From contig JAQSWQ010000003.1 in NCBI GenBank assembly GCA_029266525.1, forward strand, positions 38,436-102,435: DNA of 64,000 nt, written 5' to 3'. Under the pieces are notes generated by a model. It saw nothing but the letters and a program-made list of their open reading frames with translations, did not search any database and was not told the origin of the DNA. This DNA is from Microvirga sp. (GTDB lineage Bacteria > Pseudomonadota > Alphaproteobacteria > Rhizobiales > Beijerinckiaceae). Made by a program: the position numbers and the translations under genes. This document shows positions 7,335 to 17,489 of this stretch, piece by piece (positions within the stretch are counted from its first letter, which is position 1; each line of letters starts with the position of its first letter).

Positions 7335-10300
7335 CTACGCCGCCTCGATGAACCGTTCGGCCTGTTCGAGGTCGACCGAGACCAGCTGCGAGACGCCGCG
7401 CTCGGCCATGGTCACCCCGAACAGCCGATTCATCCGGGCCATGGTGATCGGGTTGTGGGTGATGACGACGAAGCGGGTCTCGGTCTGGCGCGCCATCTCG
7501 TCGAGGAGGTCGCAGTAGCGCTCGACATTGTGGTCGTCGAGCGGGGCATCGACCTCGTCGAGCACGCAGATCGGCGAGGGGTTCGTCAGGAACACCGCGA
7601 AGATCAGCGCGGTGGCAGTGAGCGCCTGCTCGCCGCCCGAAAGCAGCGTCATGGTGGTCGGCTTCTTGCCCGGCGGGCGGGCGAGGATCTCGAGACCCGC
7701 CTCGAGCGGGTCCTCGGAATCGACGAGGGTCAGCTCCGCCGTGCCGCCGCCGAACAGCGTCGCGAACAGCCGCTTGAAATGCTCGTTGACCACCTCGAAG
7801 GCGGCGAGCAGCCGCTCGCGCCCCTCACGATTGAGGCTGCCGATCGCTTGCCGCAGGCGCTTGATCGCCTCGACGAGGTCGTCGCGCTCGGTGACGAGCG
7901 TCGTGCGCTTCGTCTCGATCTCGGCGAGCTCCTCGTCGGCGCGGAGGTTCACGGCCCCGAGCCGTTCGCGCTCGCTCTTGAGGTTTCCAAGCCGCGTCTC
8001 GACCTGGTTGAGGTCCGGCAGGGGCAGATCGGGCTTGATGCCGGCGAGCTCGATCAGCCCGGCGGGCGTGGTTTCGAGATTGTCGGCGATCGAGCGGGTG
8101 AGCTCGGTGACGCGCGCCGTCGCCGCCTCGAAGCGGGCTTGCGAGCCGGCCCGCGCCTCGCGCGCGGCCGAGAGCGCCTCGAGCGCCGATCGCGCCGCCC
8201 GATCGGCGGCGGCAAGCGCGGTCTCGCCCTCGGCGAGCCGGTCGGCCGCCTCTTGGCGTTTCGCCTCGGCGGTTTCGATTTCGCCCATCAGCGCGCGGCG
8301 GCGCAGGATGAACGTGTCCGGCGCCTCAAGCAGCGCCTTGTGCTCGCCGCGGAGCCGCGCCAGCCGCATCTCGTATTCGGCCACGGCCGCGCCGGCGCGC
8401 TCGGCGCGCTCGCTCCAGGATGCGATCTCGGCCGCGATCGCCTCCCGGCGGCGGGCCGCCATCTCGGCCTCCCGGACAAGGGTCTGCACGGCTGCCCGCG
8501 CCTCCGAAGCCTCGGCGCGGCGTTCGGCCACGACGGTGCGGGCCTGGAGGAGCTGCGATTCAAGCTCCGGCGCATGGCCGAGATCGCCGAGCGACCTCTC
8601 GGCATCGCCGGCGCGCTGCCGCGCCTCGGCCTCGCTTGCCGAGAGCCGGCCGAGCGCCTCCTGCAGGGCCGAGCGTTTCGTGGCGGCCTCGGCCTCGATA
8701 CGCTCGGCCTGGCTCAGGCGCTCGCGCGAGAGATCGAAGCCGCGCCGGGCATTGCGTGCCGCCTCGACGGCGGCAGTCTCCGCTGCGCTCGCGGCGCGCA
8801 CGGCAGCGTGCGCCGCGTCCGCTTCGGCCCGCTGGAGATCGGCAAGCCGGCGCGCATCGGCCGCCTCGGTCTCGAGATCGTCGAGCCGGTTCTTTTCGGC
8901 AAGACGGCGGGCGGCGGCGGAGGGCGCCTCGGCGGCGGCGACCAGGCCGTCCCAGCGCCACAGATCGCCCTCCTTCGAGACGAGACGCTGGCCGGGCTTG
9001 AGCAAGGCCCGCACGGTCGAGCCCTCGCCGCGCGCGACGATGCCGATCTGGCGCAGACGCCGGGTGAGCACGTCGGGACCCTGCACGACGTCGGAGAGCG
9101 GCTTCACGCCCTCCGGCAGAGCGGGGTCGTCGTCGCCTTTCCCGTTCGGCGCCCAATGCACGGGCGCGGAGGAGGCCGATGACGCCTCGAGGTCCTCGCC
9201 GAGGGCCGCGCCGAGCGCCGTCTCGTAGCCCTTCGCGACCGTGATGAAGTCGAGGACCTTCGGCCACAGATCGCCGGTCCCGGACGAGAACAGCTTCGCC
9301 AGCGTGCGGGCCTCGGTCTCGAGGCGTTGCGCGGTGCGCTCCGCATCGTTGAGCGGCCCGCGCGTACGCGTTTCGGCCTCGCGCGCATGGGCGAGCGCGG
9401 CGCGCGCCTCCCCGGCCCGCTCGTCGGCCGCGCGCAAGGCCTCCTCCGCGGCGCCAAGCTCGGCGCGCAGCTCGTGGAGCGACGGCCCGCCGCCGGCCTC
9501 CGCGAGCGCGGCGAGGTCGCGCCTGACCCGCGCCGATTCGCCGCCGAAACGCCCGGCGCGCTCGTTCTCCTCGCGCAGCCTGCGTTCGAGCGCGCCCTTT
9601 CGCGCGTTGAGGTCCGAGACCTGCGCCTGCAACTGCTCAAGCCCGGCCTCGACCTCCGCCAGGGCTTCCTCGGCTTGGCGCAGACGCGCCTCCGCTTCGG
9701 CCTTGGCCTCAGCGGCTCCGGCGTCCTCGCCGGCGAGCGCTTCCGCCTCGCCTTTGAGGCGCAAGATGGTCGCGGCGCCGTCGGCCTGGGCAGCGGTCTG
9801 TCGCGCGATGTCGCGGTCGAGATCGGCGATGTGCCGCTCGAGCTCGTCGAGGCGCTGCTTCGAACGGCGCTCTTCGGCTTCGAGCTCGTTGCGGGCATGG
9901 GTCAGGCGCTGCAGAGCCGCGGCAACGCCAGCTTCCGCCTCGCGCAAAGCCGGAAGGCCGTGGGCCGCAACGGCCTGGGCGGTCGCGGCGTTCGCCTGCT
10001 CGGCCTGAGCGTCGGCGACAGCCTTCAGATCCTGTTCGGCCTGCCGCTCGGCGGCGATTGCCTGCTCGCGGGCCTCGGCAAAGCCGATCGCGAAGAGCAG
10101 AGCCTCGAGGCGGCGGATCTCGGCCGAGACGTTCTTGTAGCGCGAGGCCTGCCGCCCCTGCTTCCTGAGACTGTCGACCTGCGCGTCGATCTCGCGCAGC
10201 ACGTCCTCGACGCGCAGGAGGTTGTCCTCGGCGGCCTTGAGCCGAAGCTCCGCCTCGTGGCGGCGGGCGTGGAGCCCCGCGATCCCGGCCGCGTCTTCGA

Positions 10301-10790
10301 GGATGCGCCGCCGCGCCTGAGGCTTAGCGGCAATGATTTCGCTGATCTGTCCCTGCCGCACGAGCGCCGGCGAGCGCGCGCCCGTCGCCGCGTCGGCGAA
10401 GAGGAGCTGCACGTCGCGCGCCCGCACCTCGCGGCCGTTGACGCGGTAGGTCGAGCCCTCCTCGCGCTCGATCCGGCGCGACACGTCGAGCTGCTCCGAA
10501 TCGTTGAAGGCGGCAGGCGCCTTGCGGTCGGTGTTGTCGATCGCGAGGTGGACCTCCGCCGTGTTGCGCGCGGGACGCGTGCCGCTGCCCGAGAAGATCA
10601 CCTCGTCCATGCCGGACGCGCGCATGCTCTTGTGCGAGGTCTCGCCCATGACCCAGCGCAGGGCCTCGACGAGGTTCGACTTGCCGCAGCCGTTCGGCCC
10701 GACGACGCCGGTCAGCCCCGGCTCGATCAGAAAGTCGGTGGGCTCCACGAAGGATTTGAAGCCGACGAGGCGCAGGCGCGTGAGCTTCAC
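7335..10790 (-). CDS. smc: Chromosome segregation protein SMC
   Basis: ATPase that extrudes and organises DNA loops with ScpA and ScpB. It has 1151 residues in the usual layout: N-terminal head with Walker A GPNGCGKS (31-38), a long coiled coil rich in Glu, Ala and Arg, a hinge at about 490-620 (LWPKVLDFITVAKGYETALGAAL), a return coil, and a C-terminal head with the ABC signature LLSGGEQAL and Walker B followed by DEVDAPLD. The start MKLTRLRLVGFKSF is canonical. Upstream, across repeat A3, lie a DsbA-like gene and a DciA-like gene on the same strand; this order is widespread in alphaproteobacteria. Confidence 0.98.
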   Translation of the reverse strand: MKLTRLRLVGFKSFVEPTDFLIEPGLTGVVGPNGCGKSNLVEALRWVMGETSHKSMRASGMDEVIFSGSGTRPARNTAEVHLAIDNTDRKAPAAFNDSEQLDVSRRIEREEGSTYRVNGREVRARDVQLLFADAATGARSPALVRQGQISEIIAAKPQARRRILEDAAGIAGLHARRHEAELRLKAAEDNLLRVEDVLREIDAQVDSLRKQGRQASRYKNVSAEIRRLEALLFAIGFAEAREQAIAAERQAEQDLKAVADAQAEQANAATAQAVAAHGLPALREAEAGVAAALQRLTHARNELEAEERRSKQRLDELERHIADLDRDIARQTAAQADGAATILRLKGEAEALAGEDAGAAEAKAEAEARLRQAEEALAEVEAGLEQLQAQVSDLNARKGALERRLREENERAGRFGGESARVRRDLAALAEAGGGPSLHELRAELGAAEEALRAADERAGEARAALAHAREAETRTRGPLNDAERTAQRLETEARTLAKLFSSGTGDLWPKVLDFITVAKGYETALGAALGEDLEASSASSAPVHWAPNGKGDDDPALPEGVKPLSDVVQGPDVLTRRLRQIGIVARGEGSTVRALLKPGQRLVSKEGDLWRWDGLVAAAEAPSAAARRLAEKNRLDDLETEAADARRLADLQRAEADAAHAAVRAASAAETAAVEAARNARRGFDLSRERLSQAERIEAEAATKRSALQEALGRLSASEAEARQRAGDAERSLGDLGHAPELESQLLQARTVVAERRAEASEARAAVQTLVREAEMAARRREAIAAEIASWSERAERAGAAVAEYEMRLARLRGEHKALLEAPDTFILRRRALMGEIETAEAKRQEAADRLAEGETALAAADRAARSALEALSAAREARAGSQARFEAATARVTELTRSIADNLETTPAGLIELAGIKPDLPLPDLNQVETRLGNLKSERERLGAVNLRADEELAEIETKRTTLVTERDDLVEAIKRLRQAIGSLNREGRERLLAAFEVVNEHFKRLFATLFGGGTAELTLVDSEDPLEAGLEILARPPGKKPTTMTLLSGGEQALTATALIFAVFLTNPSPICVLDEVDAPLDDHNVERYCDLLDEMARQTETRFVVITHNPITMARMNRLFGVTMAERGVSQLVSVDLEQAERFIEAA

Positions 10791-10805
10791 GGGCGTGATT
10801 CGTCT

Positions 10806-10922
10806 CCCTCTCCAGCGGGAGAGGGTGAAGGCGAGAGTGGCGGGATTGAGTCAGAGGAGGCGGCGCTTACCGCCGCCGGTCGCGGCTTCGCCGCGGATCG
10901 ACCTCTCCCGCGAGGAGAGGGG
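10806..10922. repeat. Palindromic interspersed repeat, family A, copy 3 (intergenic)
   Basis: Fills the gap between the DsbA-like gene and smc. It opens with the hairpin CCCTCTCCAGCGGGAGAGGG and closes with a CCTCTCCC / GGAGAGGG hairpin. The middle differs from the other copies, so only the end hairpins and overall size place it in family A. Confidence 0.65.
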
Positions 10923-10931
10923 CGCGGGAGG

Positions 10932-11573
10932 TCAGACCCCGAGCATCGGCTTGATGATCTTCTCGATCTCGTCAATCGACAGGTTCCCCGTTCGGCGCTC
11001 GCCGTTGATGAAGAAGGTCGGGGTCGAGTTGACCTTGAACCTCTCCTCGGCGCGCTTCCGCACGGCGTTCACAGCGTCATAAAGCTTCTGGTCTTTCAAG
11101 CAGCTCTCGAATTTTTCCTGGGAAAACCCTGCCTGCCGCATCATCTGTTGCAGCGCGTCGAGGGGCTTGTTGCCGAAGGCCCAGCTTTTCTGGCGGTCGA
11201 AGAGCAGGTCGGTGACCGGATAGTATTTCGAATCGCCCTCGCAACGCGCCAGCATGAAGCCGGCCGTGGCCAGCGGGTCGAGCGGGAACTCGCGCAAGAT
11301 GAAGCGCACCTTGCCGGTGTCGATGTAGCGCTTCTTGAGCTCCGGGAAAGTCTTCTCGTGGAAGGCCGCGCAGTGGCCGCAGGTGAGCGACGCATACTCG
11401 ACGATCGTCACCTTGGCGTCGGCCGGCCCGAGCGCGACGTCGCCGAGCGGACCCGGAGCGGCGAGTTCCTCCTGTGGGACAGCCGGCTGGGCAGAGGCCG
11501 GAAAGCTGGGCAGGAGGACGGCCGTCGCCGTCGCCGAGCCGAGGAGGACGAGCGCCTCGCGCCGCGTGATCAT
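10932..11573 (-). CDS. DsbA-family thioredoxin-fold protein, exported
   Basis: Periplasmic thiol:disulfide oxidoreductase of the DsbA/27kDa outer-membrane-protein (Com1) type. From the ATG at 11573 it has 213 residues, with an N-terminal leader carrying twin arginines (ITRREALVLLGSA, cleaved near ASAQ). The active site is CGHC at 65-68 in EYASLTCGHCAAFHEKTFPELK, and the cis-proline loop is STPTFFINGERR. The frame is open to 11723, but the extra N-terminal stretch is not leader-like. It lies between the DciA-like gene and smc, a common alphaproteobacterial order. Confidence 0.92.
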   Translation of the reverse strand: MITRREALVLLGSATATAVLLPSFPASAQPAVPQEELAAPGPLGDVALGPADAKVTIVEYASLTCGHCAAFHEKTFPELKKRYIDTGKVRFILREFPLDPLATAGFMLARCEGDSKYYPVTDLLFDRQKSWAFGNKPLDALQQMMRQAGFSQEKFESCLKDQKLYDAVNAVRKRAEERFKVNSTPTFFINGERRTGNLSIDEIEKIIKPMLGV

Positions 11574-11655
11574 GAACAACTCCGAAGCGGGTTCCGGAAG
11601 GTCGGGTCGCGTTTGCGGTAAGACTTCGGGCCGAATGTGGCAAGGCGACCCGCCG

Positions 11656-12216
11656 TCACGGCTTCGTGCGGGGGTCCCGGTGCTTGTTCCCCACGACCGC
11701 CACGCCAAGCCGCTCAAGCGCATCCCGCAACGGCGCCTCGCTCACGGCCGCGGTCTTCGCGGCGAGCGCGGTCCGCTCGTCGGCGGTAAGCTCGGGCGGG
11801 GGCGCAGCTTTCGCCTTTGCGCGCGGGACCGGGCCCTGCTTCAGCACGAGCCGCCCGACGCAGCGCCAGCCGTAATGGGCGTTGATGCGCTCGATCAGGA
11901 GCGGCGCCATGTGCTGCAGCTCGAGCGCGAAGGCGCTCTCGACGCGCACGATGAGGGTCGCGGGCTCCGGCCGCGAGTGAAAATCGCCACGCCCGCGACG
12001 GGGCCACTCGAGCTTCACCGGACGCGAGAAGCGGGAAAGCCGCTCGCCCGCAATCTCGGGCCATGCGACGATCACGTCGGCGGCCGCGAAGCCCTGCGCC
12101 GCGAGGGCCGGGCCGAGGCATTTGTCGACGAACTCGGCGAGCGGCTTCGGTCTGGGCATCGGATCGCGGCGGATTGATCGAGGCGCCGCCTTGGAGGGCG
12201 GGCGCGCGGTCGCCAT
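11656..12216 (-). CDS. DUF721 (DciA-like) protein
   Basis: DciA-type proteins help load the replicative helicase DnaB in bacteria that lack DnaC/DnaI loaders. The DUF721 region runs from about LAEFVDKCLGPALAAQGF through IVAWPEIAGERLSRFSRP to TLIVRVESAFALELQHMAPLLIERIN, in a protein of 186 residues from the ATG at 12216. No clear ribosome binding site precedes this ATG, and a start at 12159 (MPRPKPLAEF) is possible. It is divergent from mutY with only 8 bases between the two start codons. The function is assigned from the family only. Confidence 0.85.
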   Translation of the reverse strand: MATARPPSKAAPRSIRRDPMPRPKPLAEFVDKCLGPALAAQGFAAADVIVAWPEIAGERLSRFSRPVKLEWPRRGRGDFHSRPEPATLIVRVESAFALELQHMAPLLIERINAHYGWRCVGRLVLKQGPVPRAKAKAAPPPELTADERTALAAKTAAVSEAPLRDALERLGVAVVGNKHRDPRTKP

Positions 12217-12224
12217 CGAGAGGC

Positions 12225-13322
12225 ATGCTAGCGGTTCTATCCCCTCCCTCAAAGCCCGAGGCCCGCGAACTTCTCGCCTGGTACGACCGCCACCGGCGCG
12301 ATCTCCCCTGGCGTGCGCGGGCGGGCGAGAAGCCCGATCCCTACAAGGTCTGGCTCTCTGAGATCATGCTGCAGCAAACCACGGTCGCGGCGGTGAAGCC
12401 CTTCTACGACCGTTTCCTCGAGCGCTTCCCGACGGTCGGCAAGCTCGCCGACGCGCCGGTCGACAGGGTGATGCAGGCCTGGGCCGGGCTCGGCTACTAT
12501 TCACGGGCGCGCAACCTTCACGCCTGCGCCAAGACCGTCGTTGCGGCGCATGGCGGGCGCTTTCCGGAGAGCGACCAGGATCTGCGCAGGCTGCCGGGCA
12601 TCGGCGCCTACACTGCGGCGGCGGTCGCGGCGATCGCCTTCGAAAGGCCGACGGCGGCCGTCGACGGCAATGTCGAGCGCGTGGTCTCACGGCTGTTCCT
12701 GGTCGAGGAGCCGCTGCCCAGGGCGAAGCCGCTGATTCGCGAGCTCGCCCAGGCGCTCGTGCCGCCCGACCGTCCCGGCGACTTCGCGCAGGCGCTGATG
12801 GATCTCGGCGCGACGATCTGCACGCCGAAGCGCCCGGCCTGCGCCGTGTGCCCGTGGCTCGAACCCTGCGGGGCGCGGGCCGCCGGCGTGCAGGAGGTGC
12901 TTCCGCGCAAGGCACCGAGGATCGAAGGGCAGCTTCGGCGCGGCGCGGCCTTCGTCGCCTGGCGAGCGGACGATGCGGTGCTCTTGCGGACCCGCCCGCC
13001 AAGCGGGCTCCTCGGCGGCATGGCCGAGCCGCCGACGAGCGAATGGGCGGCGGATTACGACCCGGCGAAAGCCATGCTCGACGCGCCGCTCGAAGCCCGC
13101 TGGAGGCGCCTCGCCGGCACGGTGAGGCACACCTTCACGCATTTCCCCCTCGAGCTGACCATCTTCCTTGCGAAGCTCGGCGCCGACGCGAAGGCGCCCG
13201 AAGGCATGCGATTTGCCCCACGCTCCTCTCTCTCCGACGAGGCGCTTTCCGGCCTCATGCGCAAGGTCCTCGCGCATGCGCTCGCAAAGCCGCTCCCCCG
13301 AAAGGCCGACGCGCCAGGGTGA
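12225..13322 (+). CDS. mutY: A/G-specific adenine DNA glycosylase
   Basis: Removes adenine mispaired with 8-oxoguanine. It has 365 residues with the catalytic Glu in LSEIMLQQT (E46), the helix-hairpin-helix LPGIGAYTA (123-131), the catalytic Asp in VDGNVERV (D147) and the 4Fe-4S cysteines C199, C206, C209 and C215 in the spacing C-X6-C-X2-C-X5-C. The C-terminal part (from about 235) is the NUDIX-like domain that reads 8-oxoG. The frame is open upstream to 12063, but that stretch is antisense to the DciA-like gene and off-family, so the ATG at 12225 is preferred even though GAGAGG sits unusually close to it. Confidence 0.96.
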   Translation: MLAVLSPPSKPEARELLAWYDRHRRDLPWRARAGEKPDPYKVWLSEIMLQQTTVAAVKPFYDRFLERFPTVGKLADAPVDRVMQAWAGLGYYSRARNLHACAKTVVAAHGGRFPESDQDLRRLPGIGAYTAAAVAAIAFERPTAAVDGNVERVVSRLFLVEEPLPRAKPLIRELAQALVPPDRPGDFAQALMDLGATICTPKRPACAVCPWLEPCGARAAGVQEVLPRKAPRIEGQLRRGAAFVAWRADDAVLLRTRPPSGLLGGMAEPPTSEWAADYDPAKAMLDAPLEARWRRLAGTVRHTFTHFPLELTIFLAKLGADAKAPEGMRFAPRSSLSDEALSGLMRKVLAHALAKPLPRKADAPG

Positions 13323-13404
13323 TGTCCGGTGCGGCGCGCCCGCAAGCCTCGACTGCCGGCAATCGACCCGATCCCGCGCGCCGTGACGCACAAACGGCGG
13401 CGCG

Positions 13405-13432
13405 AGCAGCCTGGCTTCGTCTGAAGCCTGCT
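13405..13432. terminator. Possible bidirectional terminator hairpin
   Basis: GGCTTC (13413-13418) and GAAGCC (13423-13428) pair perfectly around GTCT, with AGCA and TGCT outside. It sits between the convergent ends of mutY and the secreted protein gene at 13432. There is no T-run. Confidence 0.45.
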
Positions 13433-14037
13433 CAGCCGCGCCGCTCGCGCCGGGCCGAGCGCTCGGGCTTGCCGGCCCCGCCCTGGACAAATCCGACATC
13501 GATATCGAACTCGCTCATTCGGGGCGGCACCACGAGCCCATCCTGGACCACGACCACGCTCCCGGCCGTCTGGCCCGGCGGGATCGATACCGAGACGCGC
13601 TGCATCTTCGAGGACAGCACCCGCTCGCCGCGCTTGATCACGAAGCTTACCGGGACGTCGAAGCGTCCGGGCGAGCCCGCCGGCCCAAGGAGCGCGCGGG
13701 CCTCCAGGCCGACCTTGACCAGGATCGAGCCGTCAGGCTGCTCGACGCATTCGCGCGCGACCTGCCCGACCGAGATCTGATGCCTGAGCGCCGCCGCATC
13801 CCCGACCCGTCCGCCCGTGTAGGCGCGCAGCGCCGCCCCGCCTTCGATCACGCCGACCCCGGGGCAGTGGATCTCGTCGGTGGGCTTCGGCGCAGCCGGC
13901 GGCACCGTCGTGCCGCCGTACTTGAACAGGTTGCTCAGTGTCTCGCCGATGCCCTGCGCCGCGGCCGGCGCCGCGGCGCCGATCGCGCCGGCAAGGGCGA
14001 GGATTGCGACGCTGGTGCGAGCATGGATAGGCGTCAT
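13432..14037 (-). CDS. Secreted protein of unknown function
   Basis: The function is not recognised. From the ATG at 14037 it has 201 residues: a cleavable signal peptide (about 1-28, ending AAPAAAQ), a linker with KYGGTTVPPAAPKPTDEIHCP, then a beta-rich region (CPGVGVIEGGAALR; VKVGLEARALLGPAGSPGRFDVPVSFVIKRGE) and a C-terminal segment rich in Arg and Gly. The region RFDVPVSFVIKRGERVLSSK looks like a beta-sandwich strand set. It has two cysteines about 60 residues apart. It follows the IalB gene on the same strand after 35 bases, so the two are probably co-transcribed and act in the periplasm. Confidence 0.75.
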   Translation of the reverse strand: MTPIHARTSVAILALAGAIGAAAPAAAQGIGETLSNLFKYGGTTVPPAAPKPTDEIHCPGVGVIEGGAALRAYTGGRVGDAAALRHQISVGQVARECVEQPDGSILVKVGLEARALLGPAGSPGRFDVPVSFVIKRGERVLSSKMQRVSVSIPPGQTAGSVVVVQDGLVVPPRMSEFDIDVGFVQGGAGKPERSARRERRG

Positions 14038-14072
14038 AACTTTCTCCCCGTCGATGTCCCAGCCCGCCGCGG

Positions 14073-14585
14073 TCAGGGCAGCGCGTCGAAACCGGTCCCG
14101 AATCCGTTCAGCGAGACCGGGATGCCGACGCCTTCTTCGGGCGTCTGGAAGACGATGAAAGTGGCGGTCTGTCCGCCTCTCAGCTGGTTCAGGAGCGTGT
14201 CGTCGAGCACCGCCTCGGCGATGCAGCCCGTGGTCAGGCAGCGGACATAGCCGGCGCGGCCGATGTCGTTCTGGTCGATGCGCAGCCCGACCCCGGCCGG
14301 GATCAGGATGCCGAGCGGCGAAACCATGCGCAGCAGCCGAGACTTGCCGTCCGCGGTCTTGAGCGCGATCACGAGGAGCGTCAGATTCGGCCGGTCCTCG
14401 GCCATGACGTTCTGGACCAGCGCGCATTGCTCGTTCTTCGCGCCCGGCGGGGTCTCGCACCGCATCTGCCAATCGCCATAGGTGTTCTTGACGACGCCTT
14501 GGGCCTCGGCCGCTCCCGAGAGCGCGGCAAGCATCAACGCCGCGGCGGCAGCCGCGCGGAAGCAGCGCGAGCGGATCAACCCCAT
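14073..14585 (-). CDS. Invasion-associated locus B (IalB) family protein
   Basis: Periplasmic protein of the IalB family, first named in Bartonella but common in free-living alphaproteobacteria where the role is unclear. It has 170 residues from the ATG at 14585, a signal peptide (about 1-28, LSGAAEA), then NTYGDWQMRCETPPGAKNEQC and GYVRCLTTGCIAE, giving two close cysteine pairs that could form disulfides. Upstream on this strand a TTGACA at 14656-14661 could be part of a promoter, but I see no convincing -10 hexamer. The adjacent secreted protein gene follows at 14037. Confidence 0.88.
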   Translation of the reverse strand: MGLIRSRCFRAAAAAALMLAALSGAAEAQGVVKNTYGDWQMRCETPPGAKNEQCALVQNVMAEDRPNLTLLVIALKTADGKSRLLRMVSPLGILIPAGVGLRIDQNDIGRAGYVRCLTTGCIAEAVLDDTLLNQLRGGQTATFIVFQTPEEGVGIPVSLNGFGTGFDALP

Positions 14586-14867
14586 TCCCGAACCCTGACC
14601 CCGTCGACGCCCATTGGCGGCGGGCGGCGACGTTCCGAACATGCACCGCCGAGCCTGTCAAGCAGACCGCACGAGAGCCTGCAGAATGCGGCCTTTTCGG
14701 GCCGATATGACGCATTCGGCCGGCGTTGCTCGGAGGTTGCGCCGGAACGCGCGTTGTGATCTTTGGCGCGCGTTCAGATGAAAGCCTCGCCCCGGCCCGC
14801 GCGCCCTCCCCGCGTCATCGCCGACGCCGCCGCGGACCCTGAGCCAAACAGGAGCTTCGTCACAGCG

Positions 14868-15725
14868 ATGCGGATCGAGAGCGTGGGACAGCGATCGGCG
14901 CTCGGGCTCGTCGCGGCCGGGATCGCGCTCGCTTGCGGAAACGCCGCCCTCGCGGCCGGCACCGGCCAGCCGGAGCCCTGGCAGATCGCGATGCAGAATC
15001 CGATGAGCGAGGTCGCGCGGGACATGCATCTGTTCCATACTTGGCTCGTCTGGATCATCACCGCGATAACGCTCCTCGTGCTCGCGCTCCTCATCGCGAT
15101 CGCGGTGAAGTTCAACGAGCGGGCCAATCCGGTTCCGACCCGGACCACCCACAACACGCTTCTCGAGGTGGCCTGGACCATCGTTCCGGTGCTGATCCTC
15201 GTCGTGATCGCTATCCCCTCCTTCCGGCTGCTGCGCGAGCAGCTGATCATCCCGCCGGCCGATCTCGTCATCAAGACGACCGGGAACTCCTGGTACTGGA
15301 CCTATGAGTATCTCGGCGAGCAGGCCGGCTTCCGCTTCGACGCCAACATGGTCCAGCAGAACGATCTGAAGCCGGGCCAGCCGCGGCTTCTCGCGACCGA
15401 CAACGATATGGTCGTGCCGTTGAACAAGGTCGTGAAGCTGCAGGTCACGGCCTCCGACGTGCTCCACGCCTTTGCGCTGCCCTCGTTCGGGCTGAAGATC
15501 GACGCGGTGCCCGGGCGGCTCAACGAGACTTGGTTCAAGCCCGAGCGCGAGGGCATCTATTACGGCCAGTGCTCGGAGCTGTGCGGCAACGGCCATCCCT
15601 ATATGCCGATCGCGATCCGGGTCGTCAGCGAACAGGCCTACGCCGCCTGGCTCGCCGAGGCGAAGCAGAAATTCGCAAGCACCTCCGGGCGGGACGCAGT
15701 GAAGCTCGCCGCCAGCACCCGCTGA
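14868..15725 (+). CDS. coxB: Cytochrome c oxidase subunit II
   Basis: CuA-carrying subunit of an aa3-type oxidase; it accepts electrons from cytochrome c. It has 285 residues from the ATG at 14868 (AGGAG about 15 bases upstream): signal peptide (about 1-30), two membrane helices (about 59-78 and 98-118) and a periplasmic cupredoxin domain. CuA ligands are visible as C235, C239, H243 and M246 in QCSELCGNGHPYM, with the partner His in SDVLHAF. An upstream ATG in frame would add a tail with no signal-peptide character. First gene of the cox operon. The 282-base gap before it shows no promoter I would defend. Confidence 0.96.
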   Translation: MRIESVGQRSALGLVAAGIALACGNAALAAGTGQPEPWQIAMQNPMSEVARDMHLFHTWLVWIITAITLLVLALLIAIAVKFNERANPVPTRTTHNTLLEVAWTIVPVLILVVIAIPSFRLLREQLIIPPADLVIKTTGNSWYWTYEYLGEQAGFRFDANMVQQNDLKPGQPRLLATDNDMVVPLNKVVKLQVTASDVLHAFALPSFGLKIDAVPGRLNETWFKPEREGIYYGQCSELCGNGHPYMPIAIRVVSEQAYAAWLAEAKQKFASTSGRDAVKLAASTR

Positions 15726-17369
<1,644 letters not shown>

Positions 17370-17489
17370 TCGCGGCCCAGCGCCGTCCGTGCCTGAATGC
17401 CTCCTCGCGCCGCCCGGGTGGAGGAGCCCGAATTTGCCAGAGACAGCCGACAAGGGAGCCGGCTATGCTGCTCTCGTGACCCATTTCCC

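Noticed and set aside
9327..11621. Long open frame (764 codons) on the plus strand opposite smc and the dsbA-like gene
   Set aside because: It runs antisense to a complete, clearly recognisable SMC head and coil, and its translation has the Arg/Gly/Leu-rich look of GC-rich shadow frames. Similar long antisense frames opposite coxA, the antiporter gene and others were rejected in the same way.
12063..12224. Upstream extension of the mutY frame
   Set aside because: The extra 54 codons are antisense to the DciA-like gene and Arg-rich, without family similarity.
14038..14715. Extension of the secreted-protein frame (13432) through the IalB gene
   Set aside because: The IalB gene occupies this DNA in another frame, and the signal peptide at 14037 marks a natural start.
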